Shown piece after piece: positions 1 through 8,638 of a stretch of 40,091 bases of DNA. A program made the position numbers and the translations under genes. Each line of letters starts with the position of its first letter. The stretch's first letter is position 1. Under the pieces are notes generated by a model. That model was not told the DNA's origin, made no database searches, and saw only the letters and a program-made list of their open reading frames with translations. The DNA is from Acidimicrobiia bacterium (lineage in GTDB: Bacteria > Actinomycetota > Acidimicrobiia > Spongiisociales > Spongiisociaceae). Where the stretch lies: NCBI GenBank assembly GCA_009838635.1, contig VXRE01000153.1:42153-82243 (forward strand). Reading direction: 5' to 3'.

Positions 1-100
1 CCCCCCCCCCCCCCCTCCCCGCGCCTTTCTCCTCCCTTCCCTCCCCCCAACCTCCCCGGGTGGGGGCCCCCCCCCCCCCCCCCCGGCCGCGCCCGGGGGC
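1..100. other. Low-complexity C-rich window end, probable assembly artefact
   Basis: The first 100 bases are almost all C and G, with homopolymer runs of up to about 20 C. I see no gene in them. The composition is unlike the coding sequence that follows, and a similar G-rich stretch closes the window. Both look like poorly resolved contig ends rather than biology. Confidence 0.6.
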
Positions 101-109
101 GCCCAGGAG

Positions 110-295
110 CTAGAAGGGAAGCGGCTGGCGGCGGCGTTCGGCTCGTGCGAACCCGGCTATCCACAGCGCAGCCACGAGGATCAGCCCGCCACCGAAGGCC
201 GCCTGTCCCCACGTGCGCCAGATGAGAGCGAAGAAGAGCAGCACGATCCCCAATCCCATCGGCACCAGCGCTATCCATTTGACCAGCTTCAACAT
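110..295 (-). CDS. Small two-helix membrane protein, unknown function
   Basis: This 61-residue protein starts at an ATG inside the longer track ORF. The start is chosen because the hydrophobic segments begin right after it and a GGAGG-like stretch lies upstream. It has two predicted membrane helices, about residues 7-27 and 34-51, and a basic C-terminus (RAERRRQPLPF). It follows the MOSC gene on the same strand after a 31-base gap and may be the last gene of the minus-strand operon running from 4776. No family is recognised. It lies next to the low-quality window end, so the C-terminus could be affected by sequence errors. Confidence 0.5.
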   Translation of the reverse strand: MLKLVKWIALVPMGLGIVLLFFALIWRTWGQAAFGGGLILVAALWIAGFARAERRRQPLPF

Positions 296-326
296 CTCCG
301 GCCTCCATTCCGGTCGGGTCGGATTC

Positions 327-971
327 TCATGCGCCCACCTTTCGGAGGAGGAGATCACCGGTCCGCACCGTCGCGTAGCTCGGGATCCGGCTCGCGCCCA
401 TTGAGTATCCCCGCATCCCGGCCCCGAGGAACCTCCGGGCCCGTACCACCCGGCGAACCGACGTCCCCTCATCTCCGAGCAGGAACTTGCTGAAAGGCAC
501 GCACGAGTCGAGCACACTTGGAGGGTCCAGCTCCACATCGCCACCGGAAGTCCGGATCACGAACCCACCGGCCACATCCTGGTGGCGCAACCGCTCGGCC
601 GTGTCGACGATGATGTTCTCCCCTGCCACACCCGGGGGCACCCACCCGAACTCGTTCTCGATCAGCTTGTAATGCCTGCTGAATCCGATGCTGAGTATCC
701 GATCGGGGCGATGTGCTCGGGTCTCGGCGGGATGGGCCGCGTGGTGCCGGTCAAGAACCCAGCCACCGTCGACCTCGGCAATGATGCCGGCCCGGCCCAC
801 CTTCAGTTCTTCCACCCGTACCAGCGATGTGGTTCGGTAGACCTGGCCGTCCGGGGTGTCCCCGATGAGCTTTTCCTTCTGGATCTGGAGAAGCGAGATC
901 AGCCCGACCATGACCAGGCGTGAGGTGGAGGGAGTCGGCTTCGACGGCGAAGCCCTGCTCAACCGGCTCAA
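327..971 (-). CDS. MOSC domain-containing protein
   Basis: This 214-residue protein resembles MOSC domains, the sulfur-carrier beta-barrel fold of molybdenum cofactor sulfurases and YiiM/YuaD-type proteins. Support comes from the GVAGENIIVD motif near residue 113, the preceding IGFSRHY segment, and a conserved-type cysteine in DSCVPFSKFL. It is shorter than two-domain MOSC proteins and has no separate N-terminal beta-barrel. I chose the TTG start at 971 because TTGA overlaps the stop of the upstream dehydrogenase and a GGAGG lies about 8 bases upstream. An ATG at 911 is the alternative. The overlap implies translational coupling with the opine-type dehydrogenase. The sulfur acceptor is unknown; in this operon it may serve a molybdo- or sulfur-dependent step, which is inference. 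Confidence 0.75.
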   Translation of the reverse strand: MSRLSRASPSKPTPSTSRLVMVGLISLLQIQKEKLIGDTPDGQVYRTTSLVRVEELKVGRAGIIAEVDGGWVLDRHHAAHPAETRAHRPDRILSIGFSRHYKLIENEFGWVPPGVAGENIIVDTAERLRHQDVAGGFVIRTSGGDVELDPPSVLDSCVPFSKFLLGDEGTSVRRVVRARRFLGAGMRGYSMGASRIPSYATVRTGDLLLRKVGA

Positions 972-2038
972 GCTACCGCCTCCAGGATCTGCTCGGGGGT
1001 CAGGTTGTCGATGCCCATATCCTCGAGGGAGCGGCCCTCGCTGCGGTAGTCCCTGCCGGTAGCCGCACCCGCGAGGGTGATAACCGAGTCGATCACGGGA
1101 GTGTGAACACCCGCCAGCCGGGCCATCCGGGTCATCGGCACCAGGCCGAGCGGCACGTCCTCGGTCACGTAGCGTCCGCGCATCCCTCCCGGGACGCCGA
1201 TGCCCCGCATCACGTTGGAGGCCAGTTGCCGCTCCGTATCCATCGGGTCGGATCCGACGATACCGTAGGAGCGCTCCAGCCAGGCGGGATGGCTCCGGAA
1301 GGGGATACCCAACGCGCCGGCGATCTCCATCCTCTCAGCATCAAGGGCCTCCATGGCCTGGACCACCGAGGGCGTCATCCCGTCGGCGTAGAAGTCGAAG
1401 TCGCCCCCGTCCATCGGTCCGGCGTTGAGCACCGCCACCACAGGGTGGGCCACAGGGTTTATGTTGTCGAAGCTGGTCTCGAGCACGGACGTGGCCGCCT
1501 CGACGTTGGGGAAGACGGGTTGGAGCACCCCGAGGACTTCGGGTGTCCCCGAGGCTCCGAGGGCCGCCGCGGAAAAGGCCCGCTTGACCCCGCCGATATG
1601 GACCGTTCCGGGCTCGACGACCCGGCAGGCATAAGCCAGGGTGTTGGTCTCGGCCAGCCGGACACCGGCCGGAACTCCGAGATCCGACCAGGTCTTTCGC
1701 ACCTCGAGGGCTCCGCCGAAGCCGCCCGGATGGAGAACCACCGTCTCATCACCTTGCAGCACCCCGGCCAGTTCCGAGGCGATGTAGCGGTGAGCGAAGC
1801 CGGGGACCGACACGAGTATCAGGTCGGCGCCCGAGACGGCTCTCGCCATGTCGGTGGTAGCCAGCTCGATGGGACCGGTCTCCTCCACCGCCCCGCCTGC
1901 CCGGATCTCGCCCAAGGACGCCAGAGGCTCGACAACCTCCGGGAATCGGTCGTACAGCCTCACGGAGTGACCTGCCCGACCGCAGCGCGCGGCGGTGGAC
2001 TGGCCACCGTTGCCCGCTCCCAGGATCGCTATCCGCAC
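968..2038 (-). CDS. NAD/NADP octopine/nopaline dehydrogenase family protein
   Basis: This 356-residue protein has an N-terminal Rossmann nucleotide-binding motif GAGNGG at residues 7-12. A VVLHPGGFGG segment follows near residue 100, then a C-terminal opine-dehydrogenase domain containing DNINPVAHP, whose histidine matches the usual catalytic position. Family members reductively condense, or oxidatively split, an amino acid and a 2-oxoacid using NAD(P)H. The GTG start overlaps the end of the MmgE/PrpD fusion gene by 10 bases, so both are in one operon behind operator site A. Its presence suggests that a secondary amine or imine of carboxylic acids is handled here. The exact substrate is unknown. 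Confidence 0.85.
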   Translation of the reverse strand: MRIAILGAGNGGQSTAARCGRAGHSVRLYDRFPEVVEPLASLGEIRAGGAVEETGPIELATTDMARAVSGADLILVSVPGFAHRYIASELAGVLQGDETVVLHPGGFGGALEVRKTWSDLGVPAGVRLAETNTLAYACRVVEPGTVHIGGVKRAFSAAALGASGTPEVLGVLQPVFPNVEAATSVLETSFDNINPVAHPVVAVLNAGPMDGGDFDFYADGMTPSVVQAMEALDAERMEIAGALGIPFRSHPAWLERSYGIVGSDPMDTERQLASNVMRGIGVPGGMRGRYVTEDVPLGLVPMTRMARLAGVHTPVIDSVITLAGAATGRDYRSEGRSLEDMGIDNLTPEQILEAVA

Positions 2039-4776
2039 AGGTCCACCATCACTTCCAGGAGGGTCGAAGCGTCTCTCACCGTCTCGAGTGTCCCGACCAG
2101 ACGGATCGCCTCGTCAACCTTGCTGCGGTTACCGCCCCCTGCCGAATCTAGCAACAGGGTCCGTCTGTCGGGGAGGTGGAGCGGGAGAACGGAGCGGTCT
2201 CCTTCGAGGCTCTCGGTGTGGCCCGAAGCCATGGTCACCGTGACCCGGGCGAACCATGGGTCCCTTCCCGGCTCGTACCGGAGAGCGACACCGTCCGCCG
2301 GCTCCGCGCCCTCCGGGGCCCCGTTGGCCCCGTGGTCCTCTTCGCGGGGACCGCCTGCCAACATCTGCGCAAGGGCGCGGCGCAGGGCTGCGGCTTGGGA
2401 TACTTGGTGCTCTGAGCCTCGGAGGCGGGTTCGGGCGACGTGGTCCCAGCGTCTGCGGGTCTCGGGCAGCAGCACTTCCACCTCAACCGGCTCCCCGGCA
2501 TCGCCGGCCAGCCTCGCGCCCAGCCGGGAGGCCAGCTCCACCGGGACAAGATGGTTGGGATCAAGGCCATGGCGGCTGACCACGGCCCGTTCCAGCCCGA
2601 ACCTGGTCCCCAGTCCTGACAGCGACCGATCCAGATCTGTCGGAACCGTCCCGAGCGTCGATCTGTACAACCCGAACTCTCCCTCGATCATGAGATCGGC
2701 CGCCGGGAATCCCGCCTCGGCGAGGATGGCGGCGTACACGCCGTTGCGTGCCAACTGCGCATTGACGAGCGCCTCTTCCTCGACGCCCTCGATCAATCCC
2801 ATCGTCAGGTGGCAGGCCTGCCCGATGGCATCCGCCGTCCGCTCCTCGTCGAGCCCGAGCAGGCGGGCCGCTGTGCAGGCCACGGCCACGGGACCGAACA
2901 CGCAGTCGGCCCGGCGGGCGGTCGCGGCGCCCCAAGCCCATGTTCCGGCGGACAGCGCCAGGCCGGCGTCGTACCCCACCGCGATCGCCACCAGGAACTC
3001 CTGCCCGGATACCGCCCGGTCCTCGCTCAGCCCTAGCGCCGCCGGAATGATCAACGCCCCCGGACGCATCCCTCCGGCCATGCTGTCCTGCCGGCCCCGC
3101 GTCTGCATGCTCAGCGAGTTGGCGAACACCGCGTCGAGCAGGCGGAGCGAAGGCTTCCGGCCGATGGCGGAATAGTCGCCCGGTGGCCTGCCCGGGCAGG
3201 CGCCTTTGGGCGGCCGGTCCGCCAATGCCAACCCGAGGTGGTGGACGAGCAGATCCTTGCCGCGCTCGAGCACCGCCGGAGGGAAGTCCTCGTACCTGGC
3301 TCCGCTCACGTAGGAGGCGATCCGCCGGGACGCGGTCGAGCCGGGTTCCCGATCGAGACCCGGAGAGATCGCCGGTGTCGTATCAGGTCGGTCGGCGAAC
3401 CGGTCGAGCACTGTCCACAGCTCGGAGGCATGGCGGGACTCCTCGAGCCGCTCCACCGAGGCCACGAAGCCCTCGATCGCAGACGGGGAGGCTGCGGGAA
3501 GGAGGTCGGTCAACCACTCCCGGTAGTCCATCGGCGGGGTCGGGGTCGCGTGATGACCCTCCCGCACGTGCTCGTGGCCGTCGGTGGTCACAACCGTGAG
3601 GCGGGCCGAGCGCAGGGGTAGCCCCTCCACGAAGTCCATTGATGTCCGGGCGAGCAGGTCCACGAAGCCCGCCGGCATGTCCTCGCGGTAACGGGCCGGT
3701 TTCAGCTTGCCGTCCCACAACCAGGCGGCCGCCAGGAATCGGGGAGAGGCGTAGCGGGTGATGTACCGGCGTTCACCGTCCCGGTAGCGGCGGAAGTTCC
3801 GGTCGAAGTCCTCCTCGCGGGGCCGCCGTTCCTCGGGGAGGGCGAGCCGGATCGAGGCCACGTCCTCCACGGTCACCCCCGTGCTGCGGATGAGGTTGTC
3901 CATCAGCTCCACGGGCACCACATTGAAGCCACTGCACGCGTAACGCTTGCGGAACGCGTGCGCGAGCCCGTAGTCGCTTCCCAACCCGTCCATGGCTGCG
4001 ACCACCTCTCCGGGAACGGCCCCGAGGTAGGTCTCGTACAGCCCGTACGGGCCGTCCAGAACGCTCGGAGTGGAACGGTGTCCGTCCGCGGCCAGCAAGG
4101 TCGCCATGACGCCGTTGCGGGTCACATGGGGATACAGGATGCCGGCGAAGGGAGTTCCCTCGATGAGGCCGACCGCGCCGTTGGCGGCCAGCCCCAGCGC
4201 GTGCGCGGATCTGCGCGGTCCGAGGCCCAGCAGGCGGGACGCCACCGCCGCCACACCGAGCGGACCCACCACGCAACCGGACCGGCGCGGCGTACTCACC
4301 CCCCAGGTCCAGCCACCGCGTGCGGTCGCGACCAGGACGTCGTAGCCGGCCACCACCGCGGCCAGAAAGTCCCGGCCGCTGACGGTCCTGGTTTCCGGCA
4401 ATGCCAGGGCCGTGGGGTATACCAGCACCCCCGGATGGGTGCCGCCGAGAGCCGCGTCGTCGAGCGCGTCCGCACCCATGAGGAGGGAGTTGGCGAAGAC
4501 CGCATCGAGCAGGCCGTACCGGCCGGGTGTTCCGAGAATGCGGTGCCGCCCTCCCTCACCGGAAATCCTACGAGCCACCGCGCGGGCCCGCCGGGGACGC
4601 GGGTAGTCCACGGCAGCGAGGGCCAGACCGACATGGTGGACGAGGTGGTCCTTGGCCAGCCCGACGATCTCCGATGGGATCGTCTCGAACGCGAGGCCGG
4701 AGACGTGTTCGGCCAGCCGGTGGATCAGGGGAGTGCGGTCCTCTTCATCCCGCGCATCGGCGGTCGCCATCGACAT
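2029..4776 (-). CDS. Tandem fusion of two MmgE/PrpD-family domains
   Basis: This 915-residue protein is about twice the usual MmgE/PrpD length. Residues ~10-455 form a complete domain (LAEHVSGLAFETIPSEIV, GGTHPGVLVYPTALAL, FNVVPVELMDNL). Residues ~470-915 form a second domain (ASYVSGARYEDFPPAVL, VFANSLSMQ). MmgE/PrpD proteins are dehydratases, epimerases or decarboxylases of di- and tricarboxylates such as 2-methylcitrate, cis-aconitate and iminodisuccinate. The second half is shortened after its first helices and in its C-terminal part. The conserved histidine of THPG is arginine there (GGMRPG), so it may be catalytically dead. The ATG at 4776 is chosen because site A sits directly upstream; an in-frame ATG at 4770 is possible. 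The track ORF extends further only by reading through the promoter. Confidence 0.88.
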   Translation of the reverse strand: MSMATADARDEEDRTPLIHRLAEHVSGLAFETIPSEIVGLAKDHLVHHVGLALAAVDYPRPRRARAVARRISGEGGRHRILGTPGRYGLLDAVFANSLLMGADALDDAALGGTHPGVLVYPTALALPETRTVSGRDFLAAVVAGYDVLVATARGGWTWGVSTPRRSGCVVGPLGVAAVASRLLGLGPRRSAHALGLAANGAVGLIEGTPFAGILYPHVTRNGVMATLLAADGHRSTPSVLDGPYGLYETYLGAVPGEVVAAMDGLGSDYGLAHAFRKRYACSGFNVVPVELMDNLIRSTGVTVEDVASIRLALPEERRPREEDFDRNFRRYRDGERRYITRYASPRFLAAAWLWDGKLKPARYREDMPAGFVDLLARTSMDFVEGLPLRSARLTVVTTDGHEHVREGHHATPTPPMDYREWLTDLLPAASPSAIEGFVASVERLEESRHASELWTVLDRFADRPDTTPAISPGLDREPGSTASRRIASYVSGARYEDFPPAVLERGKDLLVHHLGLALADRPPKGACPGRPPGDYSAIGRKPSLRLLDAVFANSLSMQTRGRQDSMAGGMRPGALIIPAALGLSEDRAVSGQEFLVAIAVGYDAGLALSAGTWAWGAATARRADCVFGPVAVACTAARLLGLDEERTADAIGQACHLTMGLIEGVEEEALVNAQLARNGVYAAILAEAGFPAADLMIEGEFGLYRSTLGTVPTDLDRSLSGLGTRFGLERAVVSRHGLDPNHLVPVELASRLGARLAGDAGEPVEVEVLLPETRRRWDHVARTRLRGSEHQVSQAAALRRALAQMLAGGPREEDHGANGAPEGAEPADGVALRYEPGRDPWFARVTVTMASGHTESLEGDRSVLPLHLPDRRTLLLDSAGGGNRSKVDEAIRLVGTLETVRDASTLLEVMVDLCG

Positions 4777-4792
4777 CGGACTACGATATCGG
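4770..4792. promoter_or_regulatory. Operator site A of the island-wide 23-bp dyad
   Basis: The core ATCGGACTACGATATCGG matches the shared dyad (TATCG, 5-bp spacer, CGATA, outer CGG). It lies between two divergent MmgE/PrpD genes and runs into the first codons of the minus-strand fusion gene. Read on the minus strand, the hexamer TATCGT fits an actinobacterial -10 (TAnnnT) and ends 6 bases before the ATG at 4776, which would give a leaderless transcript. A protein bound here would control both directions. Confidence 0.75.
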
Positions 4793-4827
4793 TTACCGAG
4801 ATCAGGTTCAAGGGAGACCAAACCCGC

Positions 4828-6174
4828 ATGACCGACAGCGGCCCGTCCATCAGCGAGCGGCTGGCTCGCTACATCCGCTCGCTGCGGTTCGAGGACCTTC
4901 CCACCGAGATCGTGGAGCGCGTCAAGGATCACCTCGTCCATCACGTCGCCCTAGGGCTCGAGGGCCGGAACAGCGAGTACGGGCATTACGCACGGCGGAC
5001 GGCGGCGCGGTTGAGCGAGGCCGGCGGGCGCTTCTCCGCCATCGGCGAGAGGCCGTCGCTCGAGTTGCTCGATGCGGTGTTTGTCAACTGCCTGTACATG
5101 CACCAGAGCGGGCAGGACGACTCGGAGTCGGGCGGCACCCATCCCGGCGTGCTCGTATATCCCACAGCTCTCAACCTGGCGCAGGACCGTACCGTGAGCG
5201 GCAGGGAACTCCTCACGGCCTGCGCCATCGGCTACGACGTGGCGATGGTCCTCAGCGCCGGAACCTGGGCCTGGACTGCTCCCGCGCCGCGGAGACCCAA
5301 TGCGATCTTCGGTCCGGTTGCGGTGGCCGCCACCTCCGCCCGGCTGCTGGGCCTATCCGAGTCACGAACGGTCAATGCGCTGGGCCTAGCCTGCCACGGC
5401 GCGCTGGGCCTGATCGAAGGCACCCGGTTCATCTGGGTGGTGTACCCGTGGGAGTGCCAGGCCGGGGTGTTCGCAGCAGTACTGGCCGAGTCGGGCTTCC
5501 CGGCCGCGCCGAGCATGATCGAAGGAGACTTCGGCCTCTACCAGACCCTCCTCCAGGAGATCCCGGCCGAGATCGACGAGAACCTCGCCACCCTGGGATC
5601 CCGTTTCCGCATCACAGAAGCCCGGGTCAAGCAATACCGGGCCAGCAACCTGAACGCCGGCATCCTCGACACCACCAAGCGGGTGAGCGAGACGATGGAC
5701 CTGAGGCCGGAGCATGTCGAGTCGATCCTCATCGAACTCCCCGAGAGCAGGCGCCTGCGAGAGAAGCGCATGGAGGAGAACTTCTCCAAGTACACGGATA
5801 TCGTCTCGCGGATCGGCTCCCTACCCTTCCTCATGGCCCGGCTGATCCAGGACCGCGAACTGGACCACCGGACGTACCTCGACCCCATCTCGGATGACTT
5901 GCAGTCCCTGCTCGATTCGATCACCCTGAGCTTTGTCGACGAGGCGGTTCCCAAGTACTACGCGAGGGTCACCATACGGACCAGCGCCGGAGCGGTCGAG
6001 ACATTCGAACACGGCCGCGACGGCGTGCGTTATCCGAAGGTGGACCGGGAGGCATGGATGGCCAAGTGCGTGGGAGACGATCCGCCCATCGATGTAGGGC
6101 GCTTCCTCCGACTTGTCGACGAACTGGAGACACTGCCCGATGCGTCCGTGCTGCTTGACGCCATCGAGCATTGA
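4828..6174 (+). CDS. MmgE/PrpD family protein
   Basis: This 448-residue protein has the usual length for MmgE/PrpD, an all-helical N-terminal domain followed by a smaller alpha/beta domain. Diagnostic segments are the N-terminal LARYIRSLRFEDLPTEIVER, the acid and histidine signature QDDSESGGTHPG near residue 100, GYDVAMVLSAGTWAW, and FGPVAVAATSARLLGL. It is related to both halves of the divergent fusion gene and keeps the THPG histidine that the fusion's second half has lost. The ATG at 4828 follows AAGGGAG; the longer track ORF runs through the promoter and operator. It is the first gene of a plus-strand operon reaching to about 8596. The likely reaction is dehydration or epimerisation of a polycarboxylate; the substrate is unknown. 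Confidence 0.9.
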   Translation: MTDSGPSISERLARYIRSLRFEDLPTEIVERVKDHLVHHVALGLEGRNSEYGHYARRTAARLSEAGGRFSAIGERPSLELLDAVFVNCLYMHQSGQDDSESGGTHPGVLVYPTALNLAQDRTVSGRELLTACAIGYDVAMVLSAGTWAWTAPAPRRPNAIFGPVAVAATSARLLGLSESRTVNALGLACHGALGLIEGTRFIWVVYPWECQAGVFAAVLAESGFPAAPSMIEGDFGLYQTLLQEIPAEIDENLATLGSRFRITEARVKQYRASNLNAGILDTTKRVSETMDLRPEHVESILIELPESRRLREKRMEENFSKYTDIVSRIGSLPFLMARLIQDRELDHRTYLDPISDDLQSLLDSITLSFVDEAVPKYYARVTIRTSAGAVETFEHGRDGVRYPKVDREAWMAKCVGDDPPIDVGRFLRLVDELETLPDASVLLDAIEH

Positions 6175-6238
6175 TGAGGTGGCGCACGGGCGTGGGATGG
6201 TTCGCATGACTCGAACGGAGATCTGAAAGGAGTACCGG

Positions 6239-6664
6239 ATGGATCGACCGGAACTGTTCATCGTTCACTGGCTTCACGTGTTCCTGGCCATCTACTGGTT
6301 CGGGGCGATCCTGTTCTCGCGCGTGAGCCTCTTTCCTGCGCTGCGCAGGCTGGGGCCCGAGTCCCTCGAGGAGGTACGCGGCGCCATGAAGGCGGGACAC
6401 GGCACCAAGATCACCTACACCGCAGCGATTGGAACGGTCACACTCGGATGGATCCGGGGATTCATCGACGGAGGGCTGGACGATCTGGGGAGCCTCTACG
6501 GGCAGCTGTACCTGACCGCGGGAATCCTCGGAATTCTGATGGTGGTCTACCTGGTCGGCCCTCTCTACGACAGGCCGGTCCTGAACATCATGTACGTCTG
6601 GGCCTTCCCGGTCATGTTCACCATGATGGTCATGATGAGGTTCGCCGGACTCTTCGGATGGTGA
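6239..6664 (+). CDS. Small four-helix membrane protein, CopD/DUF2269-like
   Basis: This 141-residue integral membrane protein has about four helices. It begins with FIVHWLHVFLAIYWFGAIL and ends with the methionine-rich FPVMFTMMVMMRF. The pattern of histidine and tryptophan in helix 1 resembles CopD/DUF2269-type membrane proteins, some of which relate to copper or haem, but I cannot assign a function. AAAGGAG lies 8 bases before the ATG. A clear paralogue sits at 16407 with the same HWLHV opening and FPVIFTMMVLMRF ending, also in the regulon. Here it lies between the MmgE/PrpD and racemase genes of the operon. Duplication inside one regulon suggests a role in membrane redox or transport linked to the pathway. 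Confidence 0.7.
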   Translation: MDRPELFIVHWLHVFLAIYWFGAILFSRVSLFPALRRLGPESLEEVRGAMKAGHGTKITYTAAIGTVTLGWIRGFIDGGLDDLGSLYGQLYLTAGILGILMVVYLVGPLYDRPVLNIMYVWAFPVMFTMMVMMRFAGLFGW

Positions 6665-6713
6665 CCGGCGCTTCCCTGTGATGACGACGTATGCCCGGCA
6701 GGACTCGACGACC

Positions 6714-7439
6714 ATGACGCAAGGCGGAAGGACCGTCTACGGTCTGGCGCTCGGCATCATCATGCTCGACACCAAGTTCCCCCGGCTCCGGGGCGACGTC
6801 GGGAACGCCCGGACCTGGCCCTTCCCCGTCTCCTACCGGATCGTCGAGGGCGCACTCCCCGAGCGGATGGCCCAGGCCGATCCCGACCCCGACCTGCTCT
6901 CTCCCTTCGTCGAAGCGGCCCGGGCGCTGGAAGCGGAGGGCGCGCGGGCGATATGCACCAGTTGCGGGTTTCTGGCCGTGAACCAGCCCGAACTTGCCGC
7001 CGCGGTGGAGATACCGGTCTTCTCGTCCCCGCTCCTCCAGGTTCCGATGGCGGCCACTTCCGCGGGAGGCAGGAAGGTCGTGATCCTGACGGCCCGGACC
7101 GTGCTCACCGAAGCGCATTACCGGGGCGCCGGCTGGTCATCGGAGGACGTGGCGGTGGTGCAGATGGCGCCGCCCGAGGACAGCCACTTCTATGCCACCT
7201 TCGTGGGCAACTCCCCCGAGGCGGACATCGATCTTCTCGAGCGGGACGTGGCCGACCTGGCCCGGAGGGTGGTGGCGGAACATCCGGACGCCGGCGCCAT
7301 CGTCATGGAGTGCGCCAACTTCCCGCCCTTCGGCCAGATGGTGAGGACGATCACGGGACTGCCGGTGTTCGACCTGTACACGATGGGGATGCACGCCTAC
7401 CTGGTGGGGTCCGGCACCGACTTCCCGCGAACTCTCTAG
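6714..7439 (+). CDS. Asp/Glu racemase superfamily protein, copy 1
   Basis: This 241-residue protein belongs to the Asp/Glu/hydantoin racemase, maleate isomerase and arylmalonate decarboxylase superfamily. These enzymes use two facing cysteines for cofactor-free proton transfer or C-C isomerisation. Both are visible, in CTSCGFL (about residue 82) and in VMECANF (about residue 201). The start is set at MTQGGRTVYG because the two paralogues at 25123 and 27675 begin at the same place and have nearly the same length; upstream GTG 6678 and ATG 6681 are alternatives. It is the third gene of the operon starting at 4828. The substrate is unknown; the company of MmgE/PrpD suggests a dicarboxylate such as a maleate- or aspartate-like acid. 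Confidence 0.85.
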   Translation: MTQGGRTVYGLALGIIMLDTKFPRLRGDVGNARTWPFPVSYRIVEGALPERMAQADPDPDLLSPFVEAARALEAEGARAICTSCGFLAVNQPELAAAVEIPVFSSPLLQVPMAATSAGGRKVVILTARTVLTEAHYRGAGWSSEDVAVVQMAPPEDSHFYATFVGNSPEADIDLLERDVADLARRVVAEHPDAGAIVMECANFPPFGQMVRTITGLPVFDLYTMGMHAYLVGSGTDFPRTL

Positions 7440-7443
7440 CCGG

Positions 7444-8043
7444 GTGAATACACCTACCGAGAGACCGGACGGACCCGCGCCGCTACGTCTCGGCATCGGT
7501 GCCATCGGCGTGATCTTCTTCCGGATGGGGCTGGTGGCGTTCGGAGGGCTCCTCCTCCTGCTCGTTCTGATCGAGCGCGAGCTGGTGGACAGGCGGCCCG
7601 CGCTCACCAAGCGGCAGATCACCGAGGCCGTGACCTACACCCGCTTGCTCCCGGGCTCCGGGGGTCCTCTCGTGGTCTCCTACCTCGGCTACGTGCTGCG
7701 GGGAGTGGGCGGATCGGGGGTCGCCACCCTGATGTACCTCCTCCCCGGGATACTCGTGATGACCGGGCTGGCAGTGGGCTTCGTGGCGCTCTCCACCCTT
7801 CCGCTGCTGGCCCCCGCCATCGAGGGCCTCCTGGCAGCCGTGGTAGGCATCCAGTCGGTGTATCTCTACCGCTTCGCCCGGAAGGCGATTGTCGATGCGG
7901 TCACCGCCACCATCCTCGTAGCGGGACTGGGCGCGACGTTCCTCCTGGGTGTCAGCGCGCCCCTCATCGTGCTGCTGGCCGGGGTGGTGGGGGTGTTCCT
8001 TTTCACGAAGGGGCTCGGATCCGAGGTTGCGGATGCCGGCTGA
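7444..8043 (+). CDS. CHR-family (chromate transporter type) protein, N-half partner
   Basis: This 199-residue membrane protein has the length of one CHR domain. It shows the family's opening FFRMGLVAFGG, a central LLPGSGGPLVVSYLGY and LLPGILVM, and about five to six hydrophobic helices. Single-domain CHR proteins usually work as adjacent pairs, and here the second member overlaps the 3' end. It starts at GTG four bases after the racemase stop. The family is known for chromate efflux by ChrA, but many members have no tested substrate. Its place in a carboxylate-type operon suggests it may move an organic anion instead, which is inference. Confidence 0.82.
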   Translation: MNTPTERPDGPAPLRLGIGAIGVIFFRMGLVAFGGLLLLLVLIERELVDRRPALTKRQITEAVTYTRLLPGSGGPLVVSYLGYVLRGVGGSGVATLMYLLPGILVMTGLAVGFVALSTLPLLAPAIEGLLAAVVGIQSVYLYRFARKAIVDAVTATILVAGLGATFLLGVSAPLIVLLAGVVGVFLFTKGLGSEVADAG

Positions 8044-8596
8044 ACTCTTCGACCTGTTCTGGCAGTTCATGCTGTTCAGCCTTCTCGCCTTCGGTGGAGG
8101 GGGGACGGTCCTGGGGCTGGTCGATCGGGTAGCCGTGGCGGACAAGGGATGGATCACGCCGGCCGAGTTCTCGGCGGCCGTCGGCTTTACCTTCATCACG
8201 CCGGGGCCGATCCTCGTGCTGGCGCCTTTCGTCGGCTACCTGGTGGCCGGTGCGGCAGGCGCAGTGGTGGCCACCCTTGGCGTGTTCCTGGCCCCTTGGG
8301 CACTGGCCATGGGATCGGCCCACCGGCTACGCCGCTACCTCCAGCATCCCCGTCTCAGGGCCTTCGGCAAGGGCGCCGGGCCGGCCATCGTCGGCCTCTT
8401 CAGCCTCGCCGTGCTCACCATCGCCAGGTCCAGCCTCTCCAACCTGGCGCTGGTTGCGGTGGCGCTGATCGCCGGCACGCTGATGGCCCGAACGAAACTC
8501 CACCCCATAATCATCCTGGCCGGAGGGGCGTTGGCGGGCCTGGTACTTGGTATCCCCGCCCTTGAGGGCGCGCTACCCGAGATCCGGATTCCGTAA
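8033..8596 (+). CDS. CHR-family (chromate transporter type) protein, C-half partner
   Basis: This 187-residue membrane protein pairs with the preceding gene, overlapping it by 11 bases. It shows LLAFGGGGTVLGLVDR near the start, the family-type FTFITPGPILVLAPFVGY and repeated hydrophobic helices. The ATG at 8033 is chosen inside the longer track ORF because the upstream part is the shadow of the partner gene. The two short proteins would form the antiparallel pair that the single-chain protein at 13445 carries in one polypeptide. It is the last gene of the plus operon and is followed by a convergent FAD oxidoreductase gene 42 bases on. Confidence 0.8.
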   Translation: MPAELFDLFWQFMLFSLLAFGGGGTVLGLVDRVAVADKGWITPAEFSAAVGFTFITPGPILVLAPFVGYLVAGAAGAVVATLGVFLAPWALAMGSAHRLRRYLQHPRLRAFGKGAGPAIVGLFSLAVLTIARSSLSNLALVAVALIAGTLMARTKLHPIIILAGGALAGLVLGIPALEGALPEIRIP

Positions 8597-8638
8597 CCGG
8601 ATCCGACCCTTCATACCGGGAGGGCGGGCGCCGGAGTC

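Noticed and set aside
920-3175. 751-residue plus-strand ORF
   Set aside because: It is the antisense shadow of the opine dehydrogenase and MmgE/PrpD fusion genes; its translation is low-complexity Arg/Ser/Pro sequence with no family signature.
4527-5897. 456-residue plus-strand ORF
   Set aside because: It is out of frame with the MmgE/PrpD gene at 4828 and very rich in Arg, Gly and Pro, as expected for an alternative frame in high-GC DNA.
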